The notes under the pieces: model-generated
Told to the model about the DNA's origin: nothing
Database searches by the model: none
Seen by the model: only the letters and a program-made list of their open reading frames with translations
Made by a program: the position numbers and the translations under genes
In this document: positions 36,769 through 45,765 of the stretch, in pieces
Position numbering within the stretch: the first letter of the stretch is position 1
Layout of the letters: every line of letters starts with the position of its first letter
DNA from: Chloropicon primus
Taxonomy: Eukaryota; Chlorophyta; Chloropicophyceae; Chloropicales; Chloropicaceae
Reading direction: 5' to 3'
NCBI GenBank assembly: GCA_023205875.1
Contig: CP060760.1
Location: forward strand, 186,001 to 250,000
DNA: 64,000 nt

Positions 36769-37592
36769 GTAAGGACGCATACGAAGACCAGGACGACGAG
36801 AACGACGACAGGAGGATGGGACTGTGCATGGAGGGTAAACTACACCACTGCTGGGTGGGGTTGGGGTTTGGAGTCAGGAACGTGGGAGGGGACCGTGGAG
36901 CATCAGCATCATGTCATCTCGTGATCAACACCACCAAACACAAAACACAAACACCAAGCACCACAACCTGAGGGAACCGGCATGGCGTGACATGCATGTA
37001 GGACCCACCACATCACTGCTGGGTTGCTTGGGGTTTGGAGTGAGGAACGTGGGAGGGGACCGTGGAGCATCAGCATCATGTCATCTCGTGATCAACACCA
37101 CCAAACACAAAACACAAACACCAAGCACCCAGCACCTGAGGGAACCGGCATGGCGTGACATGCATGTAGGACCCACCACATCACTGCTGGGTTGGGTTGA
37201 GGTTTGAGTGAGGAACGTGGGAGGGGACCGTGGAGCATCATCATGATGTCATCTCGTGATCAACACCACCAAACACCAAACACAAACACCCAGCACCTGA
37301 GGGAACCAGCAGGGCGTGAGGTGACCGAGAGCAGCGATGTTTGTGGTGATGCGTGTGTTTGTGCGGAACGCGGGAGAGGGAACCCGCCTTGCGCTGGGTT
37401 CTTCCTGGTGATGATGATGATGATGATGATGTCTACATCTTCTTCTTCAACACCACGACCCCTCCACACCTCCACCCTCGCGCCCTTCCCCCACGACAGA
37501 GAAATCTCAACATCTCGCCGCCGCTACTCAATGGCTGACTGACTCTTCCTTCCTTCCTTCCTTCCTTCTCTCTCTCGCTTTATCATCATCAG
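36769..37592 (+). other. Possible 5' UTR intron of eIF4A containing a minisatellite
   Basis: A GAG|GTAAGG donor at 36769 follows a purine-rich leader, and a TCATCATCAG acceptor ends at 37592, 14 bases before the eIF4A ATG; between them no coding frame is convincing. Within lies a minisatellite of three units (about 36840-37320; GGTTTGGAG at about 36864 and 37031, GGTTTGAG at about 37200; periods 167 and 169 bases). Splicing is inferred from the two sites only. Confidence 0.4.
36840..37320 (+). repeat. Minisatellite, about 168-base unit, three copies
   Basis: Each unit contains GTGGGAGGGGACCGTGGAGC, then ATCATGTCATCTCGTGATCA, a CCAAACACAAA run and CTGAGGGAACC. Copies start at about 36864, 37031 and 37200 when aligned on GGTTT. 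Copies one and two are nearly identical; the third is shorter and more diverged. The unit is not a multiple of three, so apparent ORFs across it are not coding. Confidence 0.88.
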
Positions 37593-37606
37593 GAAGAAGA
37601 AAAAGC

Positions 37607-38857
37607 ATGACTACAGCACCACCAACCACCGGAGAGTTTAACGCGTTCGACGCCAGGAGCTACGATGAGAAGATGAAGGAGCTCATGACCGAGGCCGCGG
37701 AGGACTTTGCCCCCGAGTGGACCGAGGTCTGCGAGTCCTTCGATGACATGGGCTTGCACGAGAACCTCCTGAGAGGTATCTACGCGTACGGTTTCGAGAA
37801 GCCGTCCGCCATCCAGCAGAGGGGCATCGTCCCCATGTGCAGGGGCCTCGACGTCATCCAGCAGGCCCAGTCGGGTACCGGTAAGACCGCGACCTTCTGC
37901 GCCGGAATCTTGCACATGCTCGACTACTCCTTGCCAGAGTGCCAGGCTCTCGTCCTCGCCCCAACTAGGGAGCTCGCACAGCAGATCGAGAAGGTCATGA
38001 GGGCCCTCGGCGACTACTTGCAGGTCAAGTGCCACGCCTGCGTGGGAGGAACCAGCGTCAGGGAGGACACCAGGATCCTCCAGTCCGGAGTCCACGTCGT
38101 CGTCGGTACTCCAGGTCGTGTCTACGATATGCTCAGAAGGAGGGCGCTCCGTCAGGACTACATTAAGATTTTCTCCCTCGATGAGGCCGACGAGATGTTG
38201 TCCAGGGGATTCAAGGACCAGATCTACGACATTTTCCAGCTCTTGCCAGAGAAGCTCCAGGTCGGAGTTTTCTCGGCTACAATGCCACCAGAGGCCTTGG
38301 AGATCACCAGGAAGTTCATGGCCAAGCCTGTGCGCATTTTGGTGAAGAGGGAGGAGCTCACCCTTGAGGGTATCAAGCAGTTCTACGTCGATTGCGACCG
38401 CGAGGACTGGAAGCTCGAGACGCTGTGTGACCTGTACGAGACCTTGGCCATCACGCAGAGTGTCATTTTCTGTAACACTAGGAGAAAGGTCGACTGGCTC
38501 ACCGATAGGATGAGGGCCAGGGACCACGTTGTGTCCGCCACTCACGGAGACATGGACCAGAACCAGAGAGATATCATCATGAGAGAGTTCAGGTCTGGAT
38601 CCTCCCGTGTCTTGATCACCACCGACTTGCTTGCCAGAGGTATTGATGTCCAGCAGGTTTCCCTTGTCATTAACTACGACCTCCCAACACAGCCAGAGAA
38701 CTACCTGCACAGAATCGGAAGAGGAGGACGTTTCGGACGTAAGGGTGTAGCAATTAACTTCGTCACGAAAGACGACGAGCAGATGCTGCAGAACATCCAG
38801 AGGTTCTACAACACCGTCATCGAGCAGCTCCCATCCAACGTCGCTGACCTCATCTAA
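37607..38857 (+). CDS. EIF4A: Eukaryotic initiation factor 4A (DEAD-box RNA helicase)
   Basis: 416 residues from the ATG at 37607. All DEAD-box motifs are present: Q motif [13 protein letters not shown], motif [62 protein letters not shown] and [13 protein letters not shown]. The C-terminal [16 protein letters not shown] is typical of cytosolic eIF4A rather than eIF4A-III. It unwinds 5' UTR structure in the eIF4F complex. Codon choice (GGT, CGT, ATT, TTG early, strong AAG/GAG) differs from neighbours and fits very high expression. Telo-boxes and a possible 5' UTR intron lie upstream. Confidence 0.97.
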   Translation: MTTAPPTTGEFNAFDARSYDEKMKELMTEAAEDFAPEWTEVCESFDDMGLHENLLRGIYAYGFEKPSAIQQRGIVPMCRGLDVIQQAQSGTGKTATFCAGILHMLDYSLPECQALVLAPTRELAQQIEKVMRALGDYLQVKCHACVGGTSVREDTRILQSGVHVVVGTPGRVYDMLRRRALRQDYIKIFSLDEADEMLSRGFKDQIYDIFQLLPEKLQVGVFSATMPPEALEITRKFMAKPVRILVKREELTLEGIKQFYVDCDREDWKLETLCDLYETLAITQSVIFCNTRRKVDWLTDRMRARDHVVSATHGDMDQNQRDIIMREFRSGSSRVLITTDLLARGIDVQQVSLVINYDLPTQPENYLHRIGRGGRFGRKGVAINFVTKDDEQMLQNIQRFYNTVIEQLPSNVADLI

Positions 38858-39142
38858 ACTTTCGAAGAGCAATAGAGAAAAAGACAAAAAAACAATATCG
38901 AAAAATAGTGACAAACCAATAATGCTGCTGAGCAACTTCGATCTTGTAATATTACGTGAAAATGATTCATTTTATACCCAGCCGCCGCTTGCCTCCACGT
39001 TCCCCCTCCTCTCGTCGCCTTTGCTGCCAACGCTGCAAGAGAGAAGAGTTGTTGTGTGTGCCTGTGTCTGTCCCCAGGCGTCAACCCAAACCCAAACCCA
39101 AACCCTCCCCAGCGGCACCGGTCCCCTTCGTGGCCCAGCTCA

Positions 39143-39406
39143 CTACTTCTTCGGAACCTTGGGCTGCGGTAAGAGTCTCAGCTTATCGCCCATGCTCGTT
39201 GCCTTGGTCAGGACACCCTTTTCATTGAATGCGTTAATCGTCCTCGTGGTCTGCATGCTTTCCTTCCACTTCTCCTTATCTGCTATGCTCTTCGGCGGTT
39301 TATTCAGCTTCCCCTTCTTCGTCTTGGCAACCTTGCCATGCCTGCTCGGCGGCTTCACCTTGCCCTTGGCCTTCTTCCCATTCTTGAACAAATGCTTCTG
39401 CGGCAT
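39143..39406 (-). CDS. Small basic protein, UPF0390 (L10K)-like
   Basis: 87 residues from the ATG at 39406. It is strongly basic: KAKGKVKPPSRHGKVAKTKK, then a short helix SIADKEKWKESMQTTRTINA and a C-terminal block with LPQPKVPKK. Length, the internal Pro-Lys stretch followed by a helical part, and the position of a Lys-rich end resemble the UPF0390/Leydig-tumour 10-kDa family (human C19orf53), but no residue signature is decisive. A nuclear or nucleolar role would be expected. The gene is convergent with eIF4A. The 285 bases between the stops contain four CCCAAA copies near 39080 and no gene. Confidence 0.6.
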   Translation of the reverse strand: MPQKHLFKNGKKAKGKVKPPSRHGKVAKTKKGKLNKPPKSIADKEKWKESMQTTRTINAFNEKGVLTKATSMGDKLRLLPQPKVPKK

Positions 39407-39427
39407 GCTCTCTCTCCTCTCTCCACA

Positions 39428-39462
<35 letters not shown>

Positions 39463-40073
39463 CCAGCCACTCTCAATGCTCCATCACCTTCTCTTGCTCA
39501 CGGCACGAAGAGCAACGCAACTCGTGGCGATGCAAGCGTCGTCGTGTGGACACGTCGGTGAGTTACTTCCCCTCCGTGATGTCTTCCGTCACCCTCTTCC
39601 CCCCCCTCCTCTCCCTCCTCTCCTCTCCTCTCCTCTTCGCCCGGCGCCAGCTGCTGCTCCAGACTGCTGCACACCTTGGCTGCCCGTGAGAGGAGCGAGG
39701 GAGGGAGTGCGCGCGCGCGAGAGAGAGAGCGGACGGGGAGGAGGGAGAGGGGGAGGGGATACCGACAAGCGTTACGTTTTCTTCTTTCGAAAGAGCTCTC
39801 TCGCGAGAGGAACGACGGTCTGTGGAGGTAGTGACGACGCGGAGACGAGAGGGAGGGAACAGAGGGAGCGAGCGAGAGGAAAGGGGGAGAGGGAGAGGGA
39901 GGGAGAGGGAAGAGCGGAGGGAGAGGGAGGAAGGGAGAGGCAGAAGCGTCTTGCCGTGATCTTTTGTTTGGGTGTTCGGCTGAAAGAAACGACGGTCTGC
40001 GGAGGATTGAGGGAGAGGGAGAGGGAGGGAGCAGAGAGAGCAGAGAGCAGAGAGAGAGAGAAGGTAGGAGAAG
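39407..40073 (+). promoter_or_regulatory. Divergent promoter with two modules before CWC25
   Basis: After a (TC)n run (about 39430-39460) come two modules pointing to CWC25. The first has AAGCGTTACG (39768), TTTCGAAAGAGCTCTCTCG (39785) and AACGACGGTCTGTGGAGG (39811); the second has AAGCGTC (39954) and AACGACGGTCTGCGGAGG (39988). The spacing is 177 bases. GA-rich leader sequence follows to the ATG. No gene is seen. Confidence 0.65.
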
Positions 40074-41309
40074 ATGGGAGGCGCGCCGCTTGCGTTCCTG
40101 AACAAGAAGTCATGGCACACGGGTGGCATGAAGAACAGGGAGTCGGTGTGGAAGCGCGAGCAGGAGCATGCGGAGGAGGAGGCCAAGGTGAAGGAGCTGC
40201 AGAGGCAGATAGAGGAGGAGCGGGAGAGGGAGGAGCTCGAGGACCTCGCGTCGAGGCACGGGGGGAAGAAGAAGAAGGCGGAGAGGTTGGACTTCATGTA
40301 CAACACTCCTTTGGCGAGCAAGGCCTTGGACGAGGACAGGGACGCGTACCTGCTGGGGGAGAAGAAGGTGACGGACGCGGTGCTCTCAGGTCAGGGCAGC
40401 GGGAAGCCTAACATGCTCGGCGGCGAGGAGAGCCAGTGTGAGCGCGTGACGTCGCTTCCCTCGGCCCAGGCCCAGGAGCTCAGCCGGAACGAGAACTGGC
40501 TTCGGTTGCAGAACGATCCCCTGTTCGCCATCAAGAGGCAACAGCAACTCGCTTTGGAGAAGATAAGGAAGAACCCCGTCAAGATGCAGCAGCTGCGGGA
40601 GGAAGTGAAGCAGGTGAGGGGGGAGCAGGGGCGTGGCACCGAAGGGGGGGAGAGGAGCGGCTCGAGGCACCACAGGAGGCGGCACAGAAGCCACAGGTAC
40701 CGCAGCGAGAAAGGTGACCGCGACCGGGATCGTGATCGGGATAGAGACGGCCACAGGAGCCACAAGAGTCACCGGCGGTCGAGGAGTCACCGAGAGGCGA
40801 GGGACGCGGGTGAGGGCCACGACCAGGATCATTCTGAACGGAAGCGGGACAGGAGCAGGAGCCCTGTGAGGGAGGAGGGGTATGGCCTGGCCACGGCCGA
40901 CGCGGGGACAAGCCAGCACTCCAAGGGCAAGTTCGATGCCAAGGAGAGCATCAGGGCTGCGGAGAGGGAACAGAGAGAGAAGGAAGCGGAGAGGGAGGGG
41001 AACAATAAAGCGTGGAGCTATGGGGGCAAGAAAGCAAAGCACAGGGTTGGCCGATTGAGCGAAGACGAGCTGAGGAAAAAGAGGGAGGCGATGATGTCGA
41101 CCGGGCAACAAGCTCACCAGGTCCGCTCGAACCAAACGAGGATGGAAGACCAGAGGGACGAGGCGGAGAGGAGCGAGGCTCTCCGGGCCCAAGGCGAGGC
41201 TTCCTTCATCAAAAACTTCCAGAGAGACGTTTACGGCGCGAGCACCAGCGGAAAGGGCTTATCCCTCGAAGAGTCCGTGGGCAGGCGAAAGTTTTACAGT
41301 CAGAGGTGA
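40074..41309 (+). CDS. CWC25: CWC25-like pre-mRNA splicing factor
   Basis: 411 residues from the ATG at 40074. The family N-terminus is clear: FLNKKSWHTGGMKNRESVWK followed by EQEHAEEEAKVKELQRQIEE and RLDFMYNTPLA. The middle is a long Arg/Ser/His/Asp-rich region (RSHREARD, DRDRDRDRD repeats). The C-terminus has RVGRLSEDELRKKREAMMS and SFIKNFQRDVYG, also conserved. Cwc25 joins the spliceosome after Prp2 action to allow the first transesterification. The gene is convergent with the unknown gene at 41362, 52 bases apart. Confidence 0.92.
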   Translation: MGGAPLAFLNKKSWHTGGMKNRESVWKREQEHAEEEAKVKELQRQIEEEREREELEDLASRHGGKKKKAERLDFMYNTPLASKALDEDRDAYLLGEKKVTDAVLSGQGSGKPNMLGGEESQCERVTSLPSAQAQELSRNENWLRLQNDPLFAIKRQQQLALEKIRKNPVKMQQLREEVKQVRGEQGRGTEGGERSGSRHHRRRHRSHRYRSEKGDRDRDRDRDRDGHRSHKSHRRSRSHREARDAGEGHDQDHSERKRDRSRSPVREEGYGLATADAGTSQHSKGKFDAKESIRAAEREQREKEAEREGNNKAWSYGGKKAKHRVGRLSEDELRKKREAMMSTGQQAHQVRSNQTRMEDQRDEAERSEALRAQGEASFIKNFQRDVYGASTSGKGLSLEESVGRRKFYSQR

Positions 41310-41361
41310 AAACACAAAAGCTTGTAACAACATCCGAAAGGCGTGATCCGTATAGTCTACT

Positions 41362-42264
41362 TTAGCTCTCACACGTTGTCCGACGCCTTCTCAGCTGCCT
41401 TTTCCCCTTTCTTACCGTCCTGTCTTCCGTGCCTCCTTGCAAGTCCTCCTCCTCCTTACCTTCGGCTTCGGTGGCCGGTGAGTCACCCAACCTCTCATCC
41501 AAGGCAATGCTTTGTTGCGCCCGGGACTCCACAACCGCTTGACGTTTCTTCTTCCTCGGTCTGAACTCAACCTTGGAACCAAGCGCACCAGCGCCATCAT
41601 CACCCGCAGGTGCATCATCAGTTGAAGGTGCATCAGCAGCAGGTGCATCACGTTTGGGCACCGTTCCGTTTCCTCTGGATCTTCTTAGGTTATCGTAGGC
41701 TGAGATGCTTCCCGCGACATCGATGGGAAAGTCTAGAGTATGACACACCCACTTTCTCTTTCCCTTCCTGCTCAGCCTGTCCCCTGACAAGCCGCCGAGA
41801 CTCCCATCAAGTTCATCATCATTCATGGCCATCCTATCGAAAGCATCGAACTCCTCTTCACGGTCGAGAGCCCTGCAGAATGCATCGGTCGCGTTACCCT
41901 TTGCGAAGAACATCCGACGCTCTTCCACGCTGTCGAACGCCAGCTCCTCGAACAACGCACTCTGTTCCTCATCAACAACAACATCCTCAATCTCATCCTC
42001 CTCATCACAACCTTCTGCTTCTGTGTCGTGCAAGTGATGGCGACGCTTCGTCGTTGCGTTGGCGACCAAGGTCCAAGCAGGAGGCTCCTCCTTGGTCGAA
42101 GAGGTCGAGCAATGCTTGAAGGTGTCCTGCGTCCGCTCCTCGAGTCCAAGCACTCGGGAACCCATCAGCGAGTCGTCGCCTCCACGCGCCTCCATGGTCT
42201 GCAGACTGCAGAGCAAGGGAGGACCGGAGGAAGGAGAGAGGGGAAGGGAGGGAGGGGTGGCCAT
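41362..42264 (-). CDS. Acidic protein of unknown function
   Basis: 300 residues from the ATG at 42264 (another ATG at 42195 is possible). There are no membrane segments. The centre is acidic (EEDEIEDVVVDEEQSALFEE) and then shows a folded-looking block: FDSVEERRMFFAKGNATDAF, FDAFDRMAMNDDELDG and KRKWVCHTLDFPIDVAGSIS. Near the C-terminus VEFRPRKKKRQAVVE looks like a nuclear localisation signal and the tail is Lys/Arg-rich. I do not recognise the family. Its start lies 94 bases from the GTPBP1 stop; both genes are on the minus strand. Confidence 0.62.
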   Translation of the reverse strand: MATPPSLPLSPSSGPPLLCSLQTMEARGGDDSLMGSRVLGLEERTQDTFKHCSTSSTKEEPPAWTLVANATTKRRHHLHDTEAEGCDEEDEIEDVVVDEEQSALFEELAFDSVEERRMFFAKGNATDAFCRALDREEEFDAFDRMAMNDDELDGSLGGLSGDRLSRKGKRKWVCHTLDFPIDVAGSISAYDNLRRSRGNGTVPKRDAPAADAPSTDDAPAGDDGAGALGSKVEFRPRKKKRQAVVESRAQQSIALDERLGDSPATEAEGKEEEDLQGGTEDRTVRKGKRQLRRRRTTCES

Positions 42265-42358
42265 CTCGGTCTCTTCCTCGGAAGCGAGATGGTGGTGAAG
42301 GGGGCAGCGATGCAAAGGACTTCTAATCGAATGGTTTAAAAGAATGGCGTTGTTCGTA

Positions 42359-44101
42359 TCAGATGACCATGCCGATGCCCTTGGTCTTTCCCTCTCTGAA
42401 GATGAACCTTGTGCCGCGGATCACGTACTCAGGTCGGACAAGGAATCGAAACCTGACAATGGCTCGATCTCCAGACCTGAGTTTCTCACAGTCCATGGCA
42501 ACGACCTTGGCAGCTTGCCGAATTATTTCACAATGAATCACGGCTTGATACTTCAAATGAATTGTCGTGCTGTGCGTGAGGATGGCGATGTCCGCGTCGA
42601 ATTCCCAAGCCGCTTTGGGCTGAAGCCGGCTGGAGACGAGCGCCTGGCCCTTTCTCACCTGGTTGCGCTTCACCTTCTTCAGCGCAAGCGCAGCGGTCTG
42701 GCCTGCCACGGCCTTGTCGACCACCATTCGCTTGTAGTGGATCGACTTCACGGACGTGGGCTTGAAGCTCGAGTCCGCCACGTCGGGGCCGAGCAGCAAG
42801 GTGTCGTTCACACCAATTGAACCGCTTTTGAGGGTGCCCGACACGACCGTCCCGACTCCTGGCACAGCAAAAGTCTCGTCGATGATGAATTCCGGCTCCT
42901 TGCTCATTTTGCTGAACCACTCGTATCGCTGTGGCACGAGGTTCAGGAACTGGCGCAGCAAGTCCAAGCCCTCTCCCGTGACGCTGGACGTCAAGAAGAT
43001 TGGGGCAATCGTGTCGCTCGAAAGGTTCCTCGCGCAGGTCATTACATCGTCCTGGTTCCGGACCATGATGGGAATCTTCTTCACCCCAGGCTTCTTCAGG
43101 ATGGCGTGCAGGGACTTCATCGTGTTCTCGAACACGTGCTCTGGGCAGATGTCCACCTTGGTTATCACGAAGAAGCTGGGAATCTTCAGCGCCAGCGCGA
43201 TGCCGAGGTGCTCCTTGCACATGCCAATCAATCCGTGGTTCGCTCCTATGATGAGCATGGCGTAGTCGGGAAGGTTGCCTGTCAAGCCAAAGGCAGTGGT
43301 CTTGAAATACTTCTCGTGCCCGGCAAGGTCCACGAAGGTGATCAACTTGGAGGCCTTCGCCACCACGTCGCCGCACTGCGTTTGCCGGAAGCTGCTGTCG
43401 TTCAGAATCTCCCCCGTGCTGCTTATGCAGAGATTGTGCTGCCCTATCGATGACGTCCTCCCCGTCTGCGCCTCGTGAGTAAACTTCAAGACCTTCTCTC
43501 TCGCCGAGCCCCTGCCATCGTCGAGCATACTCCTGGTGAGAACTCCCACCATGGTGCTTTTGCCGCTATCCACATTCCCCACCACGGCTATCCTCACCTC
43601 GAGGTGCCCCCCTCCCTGTTGCCTTCGAACCTCCACATCCGCCATGTGATACCTCGTCTTCGCCTCCGCGTCATCCACAACCGTCGTCCTCCTCCTTATC
43701 ACCGAAACGTCTGCCTTCCCTCTTCTCGAGGCAACTTCCCTCAACCTTTCGATGGCACCCTCGAGCTCCTCTTCCGTCTCTATCGCGCTCGGTCCCCATC
43801 CATGCGTCGAGCTCGAGGTCGATCCAACCTCTACTAACACCTCACCGACCTTGTGAAGCTCAATCAATACAAACCCAGTCCCCCTCTCCTCCCCATCCTC
43901 TAGCCTCTCCTTCCCAGCCTCACCCTTCCACTTCTCCTTCCCAGCCTCATCTTCGGTTCCTCTTCGTCCGGAAGCGCAGAACGAGGCGGCGGGCTGCTCC
44001 TCCGACAAGTTCGTGATGGCGTCGGCCCATCCAGTCCCCTCCCCCTCCTCCTCCTCCGCCCTCACCATTGGCTCCTTCCCCTTTGCCATCGCCATCGCCA
44101 T
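42359..44101 (-). CDS. GTPBP1/GTPBP2-like translational GTPase
   Basis: 580 residues from the ATG at 44101. An acidic N-terminal region of about 160 residues precedes an EF-Tu-type GTPase domain: G1 GNVDSGKST, a switch region with GRTSSIGQHNL, G3 DLAGHEKY and G4 VITKVD. Domains 2 and 3 follow (VPGVGTVVSGTLKSG; KKVKRNQVRKGQALV; RSGDRAIVRFRFLVRPEYVI). The QHNL..SSTGEI segment is typical of GTPBP1/2, cytosolic factors linked to ribosome rescue and mRNA surveillance. It shares a divergent promoter with the Tim17-family gene. Confidence 0.92.
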   Translation of the reverse strand: MAMAMAKGKEPMVRAEEEEGEGTGWADAITNLSEEQPAASFCASGRRGTEDEAGKEKWKGEAGKERLEDGEERGTGFVLIELHKVGEVLVEVGSTSSSTHGWGPSAIETEEELEGAIERLREVASRRGKADVSVIRRRTTVVDDAEAKTRYHMADVEVRRQQGGGHLEVRIAVVGNVDSGKSTMVGVLTRSMLDDGRGSAREKVLKFTHEAQTGRTSSIGQHNLCISSTGEILNDSSFRQTQCGDVVAKASKLITFVDLAGHEKYFKTTAFGLTGNLPDYAMLIIGANHGLIGMCKEHLGIALALKIPSFFVITKVDICPEHVFENTMKSLHAILKKPGVKKIPIMVRNQDDVMTCARNLSSDTIAPIFLTSSVTGEGLDLLRQFLNLVPQRYEWFSKMSKEPEFIIDETFAVPGVGTVVSGTLKSGSIGVNDTLLLGPDVADSSFKPTSVKSIHYKRMVVDKAVAGQTAALALKKVKRNQVRKGQALVSSRLQPKAAWEFDADIAILTHSTTIHLKYQAVIHCEIIRQAAKVVAMDCEKLRSGDRAIVRFRFLVRPEYVIRGTRFIFREGKTKGIGMVI

Positions 44102-44490
44102 CGCCCTTTCCTCTGCTCTCAAAACCGAAGGAGCCAAAGCGCAGGTGAGTGGGGCACTTCACGAGGGAAGGGGCGACGGGGAAGGGGGCAAGGGCGAGAG
44201 AGATCCTGCTCGACGGAAGACTCGTCTCGAGAGCGTTCGAAAGAGCCGTCGCTGGAAAGATTTGGTGCCCTGTGGAGGATTTGACGAGGACTGACGTCAT
44301 GATGGTTCTGTCTGAAGCAGGCGAGTGAAGTCAGCTCACGAGGGAAGGGGCGACGGGGAAGAGGAGGATTGCGAGGGAGAGGTGCGCCAGAGGAAGCGTC
44401 GTGTCGCGAGCGTTCGAACGAGCCGTTGCATGGATGAATCTTCCAAGTTTATGAGACGTCAGAGAAGTTGAATGCCAGATCAAGACCGTC
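44102..44490 (+). promoter_or_regulatory. Divergent promoter GTPBP1/Tim17-family, two tandem modules
   Basis: Two modules 177 bases apart: each has CACGAGGGAAGGGGCGACGG (44160 and 44338), then CGTTCGAAAGAGCCGTCGCT (44234) or CGTTCGAACGAGCCGTTGC (44411). The first is followed by GATTTGG and CTGTGGAGGATTTGACGAGG; before the core of the second stands AAGCGTCGTGTCGCGAG (44394). About 245 bases (44181-44425) recur inverted at 50070-50311. Confidence 0.7.
44181..44425 (+). repeat. Left copy of a long inverted repeat
   Basis: The copy at 50070-50311 is the reverse complement with only a handful of differences that I could see. The two enclose about 5.6 kb carrying four genes. Each copy covers the promoter modules and reads toward the nearest gene start (Tim17-family; cpSRP43). 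Confidence 0.9.
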
Positions 44491-44972
44491 ATGGATGAAG
44501 GCAAGGAGAAGACGATGGGGGAATGGAAGAGCCGAGTGGGCACCAAGGTCGCCGCGGGGGCTGCAGTGGGTGCGGTGTGCGGTGCATTCGCTGCGACGTT
44601 GCGACAGTTGAGCCTTGTAGGGACTGCGTTTAACATGGGGGCGAACTTTGGTATCTTTGCTGGGCTCTGCGGAACGACGCAGGAGCTGATCAGGGCGTCC
44701 ACAAACGCGAGTGAGATCACTTTGTTGAACTCCTTGGCGAGCGGGTTTCTCACTGGAGGCTTCCTCTGTGGAATCAACAGAGGGCCGAGGAGCATCCTGC
44801 CTGGAGCGCTTGGGTTTGGCACGGCCGTTGGCCTGGCTCACTTTGTGGACGAGAACTACTTGCGCTCTCAGGACACCTTCAAGAGGACTCTCGTCTCCCT
44901 GGATTTGCTAGACATCCCGGACAAGGAGGAGAAAAGGTAAAGTTGCCTTTGGACCGAGGTGCCGATCACTCG

Positions 44973-45017
<45 letters not shown>

Positions 45018-45245
45018 TCCTGCGAGGTGTACGTCACTCTCTGACATCTCGCGACTGGGTGCCTGCGCTGCGTGCGACCAAGGCGGCTGATGGAAGGCGA
45101 AGTCAGCCAGGATCAAAGCTGGTCACTCTCGAGTCTCTGGCCTTCCTCGATACCGGCTCCGATTAGAATCCACTCTCAGGAGGAAGTAGAGGAGCTTGCG
45201 AAGCTAAGACGGAAACAGTTGAAAGACAGGATGAACGAGGAATGA
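44491..45245 (+). CDS. Tim17/Tim22/Tim23-family (PRAT) membrane protein, two exons
   Basis: Exons 44491-44936 and 45083-45245 join across a 146-base intron (GTAAAG donor, CCAAG acceptor, internal TC run), giving 202 residues; without splicing the frame ends at once at the donor. The core has four hydrophobic segments with the Gly-rich PRAT pattern: AAGAAVGAVCGAFAATLRQL, AFNMGANFGIFAGLCGTTQE, SLASGFLTGGFLCGINRG, ALGFGTAVGLAHFVDENY. The spliced tail is hydrophilic and helical (EEVEELAKLRRKQLKDRMNE). Family members form protein or amino-acid channels in mitochondrial or plastid membranes, or assist complex I assembly (TIMMDC1); which applies is not clear. Confidence 0.82.
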
Positions 45246-45765
45246 CTGATCCTGCGTTTCTTGTAACGAAAGTTCTCCACGATTCATGAAAGCCCTCGGT
45301 TGCAGGTGTTTCAAAGGTCAGGTTCGAAAGTCCCCTAAACTTTCACAGCTCCTCATATGAAGAAGACCTCCTCCTCCTATCGTCATCATCCATCATCCAT
45401 CCTCCTCCTTTCTAAAACCGCAAGTGATGCCTCTTTGGAGAGAGGGAGAAGAAGAGGAAGAGATCGCGATGCCACCTGCCACAACCATCACCCCCCCCCT
45501 CCCCTCTCCAAGCACCACTACCATCACCACCACCCTCTCTCTGTCTGTCTGTCTGAAATTCCCGCTCTATTTGAACCAAAGGAGACAGAAGAGAAGAGCA
45601 GCAGGGCAAGCCGCAGAGGAAGAGCGCTCCCGAGCGGAACAAAGGCGTAAAGGAGGCCCTCAGACCGAGGCACAGGCGAGGCATTGTCCAAGATCGAGTC
45701 TTGGTAACCTTTCCTCGTCATCTTTGGACCGGGAGAGAAGACCCATTGTCCAAGAAGAGGCAAAG
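45246..45765. other. Region before the coiled-coil gene, start uncertain
   Basis: About 520 bases with pyrimidine-rich runs, ATC/CAT repeats and CTGTCTGTCTGTC. From 45427 an ATG is in frame with the coiled-coil gene and would add 113 low-complexity residues; the last 60 of these (Arg/Gln/Glu-rich) could be real coding sequence or an upstream exon. No other feature is recognised. Confidence 0.35.

Noticed and set aside
36907-37207. Apparent protein with repeated NTTKHKTQTPS units
   Set aside because: The reading frame only follows the minisatellite, whose unit is not a multiple of three, and lies in a probable 5' UTR intron.
36840-37320. CRISPR-like array
   Set aside because: The units are 167-169 bases of continuous repeat without spacer/repeat structure, in a eukaryotic genome.
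39065-39110. CCCAAA repeats as telomere-like sequence
   Set aside because: CCCAAA is not the green-lineage telomere unit (CCCTAAA); only four copies in a short 3' intergenic spacer.
45300-45350. tRNA-like T-loop GGTTCGAAAG
   Set aside because: No matching acceptor or anticodon stems could be folded around it.
45427-45765. N-terminal extension of the coiled-coil protein
   Set aside because: The first half translates CCCTCC, CACCAT and CTGTCTGT repeats and looks non-coding; kept only as an alternative start.
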